18,078 nt of DNA from an uncultured Cocleimonas sp. Lineage in GTDB: Bacteria > Pseudomonadota > Gammaproteobacteria > Thiotrichales > Thiotrichaceae. How positions within the stretch are numbered: position 1 is the stretch's first letter; each line of letters starts with the position of its first letter. The notes under the pieces are model-generated. The model was not told the origin of the DNA and did not search any database. It was given only the letters and a program-made list of their open reading frames with translations. Positions 1-6,896 of this stretch are shown here, piece by piece. The translations under genes and the position numbers were made by a program. The stretch covers positions 1-18,078 of the forward strand of contig CALJIH010000197.1 in NCBI GenBank assembly GCA_937974135.1, written 5' to 3'.

Positions 1-1330
1 TGGTTTCTATATCGTCTTTCTTTTCTGCTTCCTCTAGTGCTAAATTTAAAGGAACCATGCGTCTTTCGATATAAACATGATCCAATACTAACTGTTCAAC
101 GCCTTCTTCGTTGGTTATAAAACTAATGCTACTTTCACAGGTTTCTTTTAAATCAGCTAATAGTTCTTCGGTAAAGCGGTATAAGGGTAAAACAACCGAT
201 GAGAATTCCAACATATCAGCCATGCGCCCTACTCTGTCATGTTGTTTTACTAACTGATATTTTTCTTCAACCTGCTTACGAGTGATTTCTTTGGGAGGCG
301 CAAAATGATCGCGAATCACTTTAAAGACATAGGGATAAGAAGGTAATGTAAAAACTGACATCACCATGCCAGGAATACCAGGTGCTAAGATTAAATTGTC
401 ATCAGAATAATCAAGATGATGCAAAAATCCGCGGTAAAAATCAGTTTTACCGTGCTTTTGATAACCAATCGCAGAATATAAACCTTCACGCTTGCGCCTT
501 GGCATCAGCGATTTTAGAAAATCTACTATCGCTGATGGAACTGGATGTTTCACCATGAAGTAAGCGTATGAAAAGCCAAATAGCTGCGATACGGAATCTT
601 CACCCACCAATAAAGCATCAGTGTATATTTGCCCTTTTTCATTGTTCAACAATGGGATCGCGAATGGATAAACATCGTGGCCGTTAATTGCTTTGCCAAC
701 GATATAAGCGGCTTTATTGCGGTAAAACAAAGCATTAATGACTTGATACTGAAAATTCATTTCAGCCGTTCGATCGCCTTGTTTAAAAATCTTACACAGT
801 GTTTTAGCAATATAACGCTTATCGCGATTAAAGTTCTCAAAAGGTATCTTTAATTTAAAGTGGGTAAGAATGTTTGTAATTGATTTATAGAAACCGGTAT
901 TTCCAGGATAGTACGCTTCATAAGTTGGGACATCCGAATTGATATATACCGTAGAAACCGCGTTCCTAACGAAAATAAAATGCGAAGTGTATAGTTCTCG
1001 CGTAAAAGCTCTACAGAATACAGAGTTGTAAAAAGTTTCAGCAAGTTCAGGCTGTTGATGATCTTGAAGCAATAAGATGAAGTCTAATTTGACTTGCATC
1101 CAGACCTTTTCATCCATGGGAAATAAGGAAAATTTCTTTTTAATATGCGCGACTGTTTCATCTACGCGTTGATCATAAAGGGTAATTCTTAAACGTGAAT
1201 ATTTACGTTCTGATTTCCAATCCGCTGATTCGAAACGTTGTTGTGCACCTTCCGTAATTTCATTAAAGATACAAAAGTGATAATCAAAACCTTTTAGTAT
1301 TTTTATCGCGATCTCTTGAGAAATTTCCAT
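1..1330 (-). CDS. aceK: Isocitrate dehydrogenase kinase/phosphatase, 3' end beyond window
   Basis: AceK is a cytoplasmic bifunctional enzyme that phosphorylates and dephosphorylates isocitrate dehydrogenase, and so sets the split between the TCA cycle and the glyoxylate bypass. I read 443 codons from an ATG at 1330 to the left edge without a stop; the family is usually about 570-600 residues, so the last quarter lies outside. The translation follows AceK throughout: an N-terminal GAQQRFESADW segment, NELFYRNKAA-like and SYFMVKHP-like segments in the regulatory half, then the nucleotide-binding stretch APGIPGMVM (residues 316-324), VFKVIRDHFAPPKE with the expected ATP lysine at K337, LVKQHDRVGRMAD and YIERRMVPLN. 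The catalytic aspartates further downstream cannot be checked. The gene diverges from glcB. A copy of the G7 repeat lies 65 bp upstream of its start, and no strong ribosome binding site is visible. Identification is secure. Confidence 0.95.
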   Translation of the reverse strand, partial: MEISQEIAIKILKGFDYHFCIFNEITEGAQQRFESADWKSERKYSRLRITLYDQRVDETVAHIKKKFSLFPMDEKVWMQVKLDFILLLQDHQQPELAETFYNSVFCRAFTRELYTSHFIFVRNAVSTVYINSDVPTYEAYYPGNTGFYKSITNILTHFKLKIPFENFNRDKRYIAKTLCKIFKQGDRTAEMNFQYQVINALFYRNKAAYIVGKAINGHDVYPFAIPLLNNEKGQIYTDALLVGEDSVSQLFGFSYAYFMVKHPVPSAIVDFLKSLMPRRKREGLYSAIGYQKHGKTDFYRGFLHHLDYSDDNLILAPGIPGMVMSVFTLPSYPYVFKVIRDHFAPPKEITRKQVEEKYQLVKQHDRVGRMADMLEFSSVVLPLYRFTEELLADLKETCESSISFITNEEGVEQLVLDHVYIERRMVPLNLALEEAEKKDDIET

Positions 1331-1394
1331 GAACTAATCTTATCTACTTCTATTTATTTACTTGCTCATTGTCTCACATTAAACAAATATAGTG

Positions 1395-1416
1395 AAAAGA
1401 CACCCCCCCACTTTTT
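1395..1416 (-). repeat. G7 intergenic repeat, copy 1
   Basis: The G-rich strand is the minus strand and reads A5-GT-G7-TGTC-T4. It is preceded on that strand by AAAACC, placed exactly four bases before the last four As of the A run, the same spacing as in copies 2, 4 and 6. It sits 65 bp upstream of the aceK start in the divergent aceK-glcB gap. Confidence 0.85.
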
Positions 1417-1628
1417 GATGGTTTTGCAAACCTTCCTTTTGGATAGTCTTCGCCGTGCTCCAATATTGTCTCGAGCTGACACTTAAGGGTGAGGCGTAGC
1501 GAAATAATTTATCGAAGTTTTTAGTTGTATATTTAATTCTACAATTCCATTATGTAAAGCGTTGTGGTCTTTCTACTTAAATTTAGAATATTAATACTTT
1601 CTAGATTCGCTTAAAGCACACCTACTAA

Positions 1629-1648
1629 TTGATTTATTAATAAATCAA
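1629..1648. promoter_or_regulatory. Perfect 20 bp palindrome upstream of glcB
   Basis: The half-site TTGATTTATT is followed directly by its exact reverse complement AATAAATCAA, with no spacer. It lies 96 bp before the glcB start codon and about 300 bp from aceK, in the right zone for an operator of a dimeric regulator. AT-rich palindromes can arise by chance, so an operator role is only inferred. Confidence 0.35.
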
Positions 1649-1744
1649 ATTACTTACTTCAATCTTTATAACATAGCACAATATATGTACTACTCTATGG
1701 TCTGTAAATTACCTAATATCCACTAACTCAATAGAATTCAAAAC

Positions 1745-3940
1745 ATGGCAACTATCACTAAAGATAAACTAAAAATAGACCAAAGCCTTCATGACTTGGT
1801 TGTTAACGATATTATTCCTGGCACAGGATTAAATGTAGAGGCTTTTTGGCGAGAGTTTCAAGACATTATTCATGAATTTATGCCAAGAAATAAAGAGTTA
1901 CTGGAAATACGAGATGACTATCAAGCTAAAATCGATGCATGGCACTTAGAAAACAAAGGGAAAGCTTTCGATGCAGCGGCATATAAGAAATTTTTAAGCG
2001 ATATTGGTTATATTATCGTAAAAAAACCAGAACATCGTCCTCGTTTTAATATCCGCACAGAAAATATTGATCCAGAAATTGCTTCTATAGCAGGACCACA
2101 GCTGGTTGTACCGATTAACAATGCACGTTTTGCGTTAAATGCAGCAAATGCAAGATGGGGGAGTTTATATGATGCGTTTTATGGCACTGATGTCATTCCC
2201 AATAAAGGAAAGTTTGAAAAAGGAAAGGAATTTAATAAAACACGTGGTCTAAAAGTCATTGAGTTGAGCAATGAATTTTTGGATAAGGCACTTCCTCTGA
2301 AATTTGGCATGCATAAACACGTTGCTTCTTATGCTTTGACAGGAGAAAAAGGTCAAACTCGCGGGCTAAAAATTACACTTTCTAACGGTGTCATCACTGA
2401 ACTCGAACACAGCGATGCATTCATTGGTTTTAACGAAAATGAAGATAGTTACAACCTTTTGTTTAGACACAATGGTACGCATATAGAGATCCAAATTGAT
2501 CCAAATTCACCAATAGGAAAATTATCAGATTCAGACGTTAAGGACGTAATTCTAGAATCTGCTTTAACTACAATTCAAGATTGCGAAGACTCCGTTGCCG
2601 CTGTAGACGCTGAAGACAAAGTACTGGTTTATAAAAACTGGTTAGGTCTGATGAAAGGCGATCTTGAAGAAACCATGGAGAAAAACGGTAAAACCATTAC
2701 CCGTAAATTAAATCCTAATCGTACCTACGATGATCTGGATGGCAAATTATTAGTGCTATCAGGTCGTAGTATTCTACTGGTAAGAAATGTGGGTCATTTA
2801 ATGACTACAGATGCCATTACCTATAACGGTGAAAATATTCCGGAAGGAATCATGGATGGAGTGATCACCGCTTTAATCTCGATACATGATTTTAGAGGCT
2901 TAGGTCCTTATAAAAACTCCCGACAAAACAGCCAGTACGTTGTAAAACCAAAAATGCACGGCCCAGAAGAAGTCCGTTTTACCGTAGAATTGTTTGGTGC
3001 CATAGAAAAGATTCTAAACCTGCCAAAAAACACCATGAAAATCGGCATTATGGATGAGGAAAGACGCACTAGTTGTAATCTTCGTGCGTGTATTTATGAA
3101 GCACGTGAGCGTTTAATCTTTATCAACACAGGTTTCCTTGATCGTACTGGAGATGAAATACATACCAGTATGGAAGCAGGCCCGTTCTTACCCAAAGCAG
3201 AACTTAAAAAACAACTGTGGATAAATGCCTATGAAGATAGAAACGTCGATAGTGGTCTCGCTTGCGGCCTTCAAGGTAAAGCACAAATAGGTAAAGGTAT
3301 GTGGGCAATGCCGGACTTGATGGCTGGTATGGTCGAAGAAAAAATTGGCCATCCTCTTTCAGGTGCAAATTGTGCTTGGGTACCATCACCTACAGCAGCA
3401 ACGTTGCATGCGATGCATTATCACTATGTGAATGTTGCAACAGTGCAAAAAGCCATTATGAAGCGTAAAAATACCCCGATTGAAGATTTAATCACACTAC
3501 CTTTAATGCCTGAGAATTTTAAACTCAGTAAAGAAGAGTTGGTAGCAGAATTAAATGACAATGCACAAAGTATTTTAGGTTATGTAGTACGTTGGATAGA
3601 TCAAGGTGTAGGTTGTTCTAAAGTATTAGATTCTAAAAACATTGGTTTGATGGAAGATCGTGCTACTTTACGGATTTCTAGTCAGATTATCGCAAACTGG
3701 TTGCATCATAATATCTGTACTGAGAAACAAGTGGTTGAAGCGTTCAAGCGCATGGCTGTATTAGTGGATAATCAAAACGCAAATGATCCATTATATAATC
3801 CAATGGCCCCTGCTTATGATGGTATAGCCTTTAAAGCAGCCTTAGATTTAGCCATTAAAGGCGCGGAACAACCTAATGGTTATACTGAGCCACTACTACA
3901 TCACTATCGTTATCAATTAAAACGCGAACAAGAAGCTTAA
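1745..3940 (+). CDS. glcB: Malate synthase G
   Basis: The enzyme condenses glyoxylate with acetyl-CoA to give malate and CoA, the second step of the glyoxylate bypass, in the cytoplasm. At 731 residues it matches the long monomeric G isoform (E. coli 723), not the shorter A isoform. Visible signatures are RNVGHLMTTDA (R347, expected active-site arginine), KMHGPEEVRFT (403-413), MDEERRTSCNLRA (436-448, with the metal-binding glutamate), GFLDRTGDEIHTSMEAGP (463-480, second metal ligand), GVGCSKV (C624) and MEDRATLRIS (D638, expected catalytic base). The N-terminus, with DQSLHDLVVND and an FW segment, is typical, supporting the ATG at 1745 although no clear Shine-Dalgarno precedes it. It is the first gene of an operon with maeA (4 bp gap). 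The partner isocitrate lyase gene is not in the window. Confidence 0.97.
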   Translation: MATITKDKLKIDQSLHDLVVNDIIPGTGLNVEAFWREFQDIIHEFMPRNKELLEIRDDYQAKIDAWHLENKGKAFDAAAYKKFLSDIGYIIVKKPEHRPRFNIRTENIDPEIASIAGPQLVVPINNARFALNAANARWGSLYDAFYGTDVIPNKGKFEKGKEFNKTRGLKVIELSNEFLDKALPLKFGMHKHVASYALTGEKGQTRGLKITLSNGVITELEHSDAFIGFNENEDSYNLLFRHNGTHIEIQIDPNSPIGKLSDSDVKDVILESALTTIQDCEDSVAAVDAEDKVLVYKNWLGLMKGDLEETMEKNGKTITRKLNPNRTYDDLDGKLLVLSGRSILLVRNVGHLMTTDAITYNGENIPEGIMDGVITALISIHDFRGLGPYKNSRQNSQYVVKPKMHGPEEVRFTVELFGAIEKILNLPKNTMKIGIMDEERRTSCNLRACIYEARERLIFINTGFLDRTGDEIHTSMEAGPFLPKAELKKQLWINAYEDRNVDSGLACGLQGKAQIGKGMWAMPDLMAGMVEEKIGHPLSGANCAWVPSPTAATLHAMHYHYVNVATVQKAIMKRKNTPIEDLITLPLMPENFKLSKEELVAELNDNAQSILGYVVRWIDQGVGCSKVLDSKNIGLMEDRATLRISSQIIANWLHHNICTEKQVVEAFKRMAVLVDNQNANDPLYNPMAPAYDGIAFKAALDLAIKGAEQPNGYTEPLLHHYRYQLKREQEA

Positions 3941-3944
3941 ACCC

Positions 3945-5702
3945 ATGCCTGAAAAATTACCCCTTAGCCGGTTCTTCTCACTGGAAGAAAACTCTGACGG
4001 CAAATATTTAGAAGTGTATTCCAGAGGAATCGAAGTTTTACGTTTAACCGCCTTAAATAAAGGTACCGCTTTTACTGAAGCAGAACGTATTGAACTTGGT
4101 TTAGAAGGCTTATTGCCACCTGTTGTCGTTACTTTAGAAGATCAGGTGGTACGTTTATATAACGGTTTTATAAATAAAAAAGACGATTTATCAAAATATC
4201 AGTTCTTACGTGCCGTTCAAGAGCGTAATGAAGTTTTATACTACGCATTAATCTCGGCACATCTTGAAGAAATGATGCCGATAATCTATACCCCAACAGT
4301 AGGTAAAGCTGTTCAGAATTACAGCTCTATTTATCGTTCGCCTCGCGGTTTAACCTTTACTGCAAAAAATATTTCTCGCGCTGAAGAGATCGTAAACAAT
4401 TACCCGTGGAATGATGTAAGAATGATCGTTGCTACCGATTCATCTGCGATTCTTGGCATTGGTGATCAGGGCCATGGTGGATTAGCAATCTGTATCGGCA
4501 AGATGGCGTTGTACACGGCCGGTGGGGGATTAAGCCCTCTAAATGCGTTACCTGTGGATTTAGACGTAGGAACAGATCGCGAAGACTTACGCGAAGATCC
4601 TGGTTATTTAGGCGTTCGTGAACCACGTTTAGTCGGCGAAGAATATTTCGTCATGCTGGATAAATTCGTTGCTGCGGTTAAAAAGCGATGGCCTAAAGCA
4701 ATTATTCAATGGGAAGACTTCGCCAAAGATGTCGCTTACAAAGTATTAGAGCGATATAGAAAAGTTATTCCTAGTTTTAATGATGATATTCAAGGCACAG
4801 GCGCTGTGGTTTTATCTGGCTTACTCGCAGCGTGTAAAATGAAAGGTGAAAACCTTATCGATCAGCGCATTATAGTGGTTGGCGCTGGCGCCGGTGGAGT
4901 TGGTGTTGCTAAAGTCATTCAAGACGGTTTAGTCCGAGAAGGATTAACCCGAGAAGAAGCGCGTCGCGTAATGTTTATCATGGATGAATTTGGTCTTGTT
5001 GTCGAAGGCATTAGCCCTGATGAGTACAAAAAACCCATCATGCAATTCAAAGAAACCTATGCTAACTGGGAAATTTCAGGTGAGATTCCTAGTCTATTAG
5101 AAGTTATCAATAACGCAAAACCAACGGCAATGCTTGGATTAACAGGTGTCTCGGGGTTATTTAATCAAGATGTTATTGAAGCAATGGCACATCAATCTAA
5201 TAATCCAATTATCTTCCCGCTTTCAAATCCTACCTCTAACGTTGAAGCGGTACCCGATGACATTTTTAGATGGTGTAATAACGTTCATGCAAGTGGTAAA
5301 GACTGTTATCCGATAGTAGCTTCTGGTAGCCCCTTTCCTGATGTCTTGATAAATGCAAAAACACACACTATTGGCCAAGGAAACAACGCCTTTATCTTCC
5401 CTGGTTTAGGTTATGCAGCTGCTCTGGGTGAGTGTACCGAAGTAACCGATAGTATGATTATCGAATCGGCTTATGCTTTAGCAGATTACACAGTTGAGCA
5501 TTATTTAGAGTCTGGATTAATCTATCCACCGATTGCTGATCTAAAAAAAGTGAGTGAAAATATTACTGAACGAGTACTAAACCGAATGCTTGATGAGGGT
5601 TTAGTAAATCGTGAAGATATTACAACAGAAAACTTTAAAGAAAAGATCGCAGATAACGCGTGGAAAGCAGAATACTTACCTTTTGTAGCAGCTAAAAATT
5701 AG
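3945..5702 (+). CDS. maeA: NAD-dependent malic enzyme (oxaloacetate-decarboxylating)
   Basis: This cytoplasmic enzyme oxidatively decarboxylates malate to pyruvate and CO2 with reduction of NAD. The 585 residues fit the SfcA/MaeA class (E. coli 565). The malic enzyme signature YTPTVG is at 115-120 (Y115, catalytic tyrosine). GIGDQGHGGLAICIGK (171-186) ends in the expected catalytic lysine K186. Metal ligands are seen in QWEDFA (E257, D258) and SFNDDIQGTG (D281). The Rossmann dinucleotide loop GAGAGGVG is at 313-320, and the late FPLSNPTS motif is present. It starts 4 bp after the glcB stop, so the two are probably cotranscribed and may be translationally coupled. The pair would turn bypass malate into pyruvate during growth on acetate or fatty acids; this role is inferred from gene order. 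Cofactor preference is inferred from family membership. Confidence 0.95.
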   Translation: MPEKLPLSRFFSLEENSDGKYLEVYSRGIEVLRLTALNKGTAFTEAERIELGLEGLLPPVVVTLEDQVVRLYNGFINKKDDLSKYQFLRAVQERNEVLYYALISAHLEEMMPIIYTPTVGKAVQNYSSIYRSPRGLTFTAKNISRAEEIVNNYPWNDVRMIVATDSSAILGIGDQGHGGLAICIGKMALYTAGGGLSPLNALPVDLDVGTDREDLREDPGYLGVREPRLVGEEYFVMLDKFVAAVKKRWPKAIIQWEDFAKDVAYKVLERYRKVIPSFNDDIQGTGAVVLSGLLAACKMKGENLIDQRIIVVGAGAGGVGVAKVIQDGLVREGLTREEARRVMFIMDEFGLVVEGISPDEYKKPIMQFKETYANWEISGEIPSLLEVINNAKPTAMLGLTGVSGLFNQDVIEAMAHQSNNPIIFPLSNPTSNVEAVPDDIFRWCNNVHASGKDCYPIVASGSPFPDVLINAKTHTIGQGNNAFIFPGLGYAAALGECTEVTDSMIIESAYALADYTVEHYLESGLIYPPIADLKKVSENITERVLNRMLDEGLVNREDITTENFKEKIADNAWKAEYLPFVAAKN

Positions 5703-5763
5703 GTAGTCAGCCGAGGCAACAGCTTTATCTGATCTTTTTGGGTAAGGCTTATCAAAACTGCAT

Positions 5764-5780
5764 AAAAGTGGGGGGGGTGT
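5764..5780 (+). repeat. G7 intergenic repeat, copy 2 (G8 variant)
   Basis: The plus strand reads A4-GT-G8-TGT and then ACTTT instead of CTTTT. This is the only copy with eight Gs. AAAACT lies four bases upstream of the A run, as AAAACC does in three other copies. It lies 62 bp after maeA, between the convergent maeA and recR genes, so it cannot be acting as a promoter element for either of them. Confidence 0.85.
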
Positions 5781-5841
5781 ACTTTCACATATTAGGTAAG
5801 CTACTTCATACGTTTGTTATGGATGTTAACGGTACGGCAGA

Positions 5842-5867
5842 TGAAGATCTTTATTCAAAGATCTTCA
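5842..5867. repeat. Perfect 11 bp inverted repeat, hairpin between maeA and recR
   Basis: TGAAGATCTTT is followed by a 4-base loop (ATTC) and its exact complement AAAGATCTTCA. It sits between two convergent genes, where a bidirectional terminator would be expected. Neither strand shows a T tract directly after the stem, so classic rho-independent termination is uncertain. It may be an mRNA 3'-end stabiliser or a regulatory palindrome. Confidence 0.5.
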
Positions 5868-5869
5868 TA

Positions 5870-5920
5870 CTAAGAGTTAAGTAAAAAGAGAAAGTGATAG
5901 TAAAATCTAGAAATTTTACT
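5870..5920 (-). terminator. Possible recR operon terminator
   Basis: On the minus strand, right after the recR stop, AGTAAAAT and ATTTTACT form a perfect 8 bp stem with a 6-base loop (5899-5920). This is followed by a T-rich stretch including CTTTTT near 5882-5887. The stem is very AT-rich and the T run is not immediately adjacent, so the call is tentative. Confidence 0.3.
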
Positions 5921-5921
5921 G

Positions 5922-6527
5922 CTAGTAATTTCTTCTACCATCAAAAGCATGTGACAACGTTCCACTATCTACATAATCCAATTCACCACCAACCGGAACA
6001 CCGTGAGCAATTCGCGTTGTTTTTACACCATGCTTTTCAGCTAATTGACTGATGTAATGAGCCGTTACCTCACCCTCGACTGTGGGATTAGTCGCCAAGA
6101 TGAGTTCTTCTATACTTTCAGATTCCAGACGTGATTCTAATATATCTAAACCAATATCTTCAGGCCCTATTCCGTCTAAAGGTGAAAGTTTACCCATTAA
6201 TACAAAGTAATAACCACGATAGGCTGTTGCTTGTTCAACAGCCAATACATCAGAAGGATTTTCAACAACACATAAAGTATTCAATTGACGTGATTTATCC
6301 GAACATATTCGACAAATTTCATGTTCAGTCAAGGTACGACAGGATTTACAGTGACCTATATTCTCGATCGCATTCTGCATAGCTTGCGCCAGCTGTAAGC
6401 CTTTCTCTCGGTCATGTTCTAACAAATGAAAGGCCATTCGTTGTGCAGTACGCGCACCAACGCTAGGTAAGCACTTTAAAGCACTAACTAACTCATTGAG
6501 TAAAGATGACTCTGAGGAATTAGACAT
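5922..6527 (-). CDS. recR: Recombination mediator protein RecR
   Basis: RecR works with RecO (and RecF) to load RecA on SSB-coated single-stranded DNA during gap repair. The 201 residues match E. coli RecR in length. The N-terminal helix-hairpin-helix region includes LKCLPSVGARTAQRMAFHLL (18-37). Then comes a four-cysteine zinc motif (C60, C63, C72, C75) and a Toprim domain beginning LCVVENPSDVLAVEQ (85-99), with E89 in the acidic position. The late segments TNPTVEGEVTAHYI and TRIAHGVPVGGELDYVDSGTL are family hallmarks. It is the last gene of dnaX-ybaB-recR and starts 9 bp after ybaB. No clear Shine-Dalgarno is seen, so it may rely on coupling to ybaB translation. Confidence 0.97.
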   Translation of the reverse strand: MSNSSESSLLNELVSALKCLPSVGARTAQRMAFHLLEHDREKGLQLAQAMQNAIENIGHCKSCRTLTEHEICRICSDKSRQLNTLCVVENPSDVLAVEQATAYRGYYFVLMGKLSPLDGIGPEDIGLDILESRLESESIEELILATNPTVEGEVTAHYISQLAEKHGVKTTRIAHGVPVGGELDYVDSGTLSHAFDGRRNY

Positions 6528-6536
6528 ATAATTGAA

Positions 6537-6869
6537 TTAGAATGGAAACTTCATTCCAGGTGGTAAATTCATACCCTGGGTTATTCCAGACATTTTCTCT
6601 TTGCTGGTCGCTTCCATCTTATGCGCAGCATCATTAAACGCAGCAGCAATTAAATCCTCTAACATTTCTTGGTCATCATCAGCCAGAAGACTTGGATCAA
6701 TATTCACGCGTTTGCATTCGTGCGCACCGTTTACGGTTACTGTCACTAAGCCACCGCCTGATTCGCCTGTTGCTTCCATTGTTGCGATTTCTGCTTGCGC
6801 TTTTTGCATGTCTTCTTGCATTTTTTGCGCTTGTTTCATCATTCCGCCAAGACCGCCGCCTTTAAACAT
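6537..6869 (-). CDS. ybaB: YbaB/EbfC family nucleoid-associated protein
   Basis: This is a small dimeric DNA-binding protein of 110 residues (E. coli YbaB 109). It starts MFKGGGLGGMMKQAQKMQEDMQKAQAEI, a charged helix that in known structures forms the arms of the tweezer-shaped dimer. A VTVTVNGAHECKRVNIDPSLL sheet region and a DLIAAAFNDA helix follow, then an M/G/P-rich tail ending PPGMKFPF, all typical. The start has a good ribosome binding site (AGAGGA) about six bases upstream. It lies between dnaX (27 bp) and recR (9 bp), the conserved order of this operon. Confidence 0.96.
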   Translation of the reverse strand: MFKGGGLGGMMKQAQKMQEDMQKAQAEIATMEATGESGGGLVTVTVNGAHECKRVNIDPSLLADDDQEMLEDLIAAAFNDAAHKMEATSKEKMSGITQGMNLPPGMKFPF

Positions 6870-6896
6870 AGTGTGTCCTCTTAAAATTTCTGTAAA

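Larger units (their letters stand above)
1332..1744. other. Divergent aceK-glcB intergenic region
   Basis: This 413 bp gap lies between two divergent genes and must hold promoters for both. It contains one copy of the G7 repeat (1395-1416), a somewhat GC-richer patch around 1440-1500 of unknown meaning, and a perfect AT-rich 20 bp palindrome at 1629-1648. I see no convincing open reading frame or RNA gene. TATAAC at 1667-1672 could be a -10 element for glcB but has no good -35 partner. Confidence 0.6.

Noticed and set aside
1440..1505. GC-richer patch in the aceK-glcB gap, considered as a mobile element remnant
   Set aside because: Only weak partial inverted similarity between its ends was seen, with no coding trace or clear terminal repeats.
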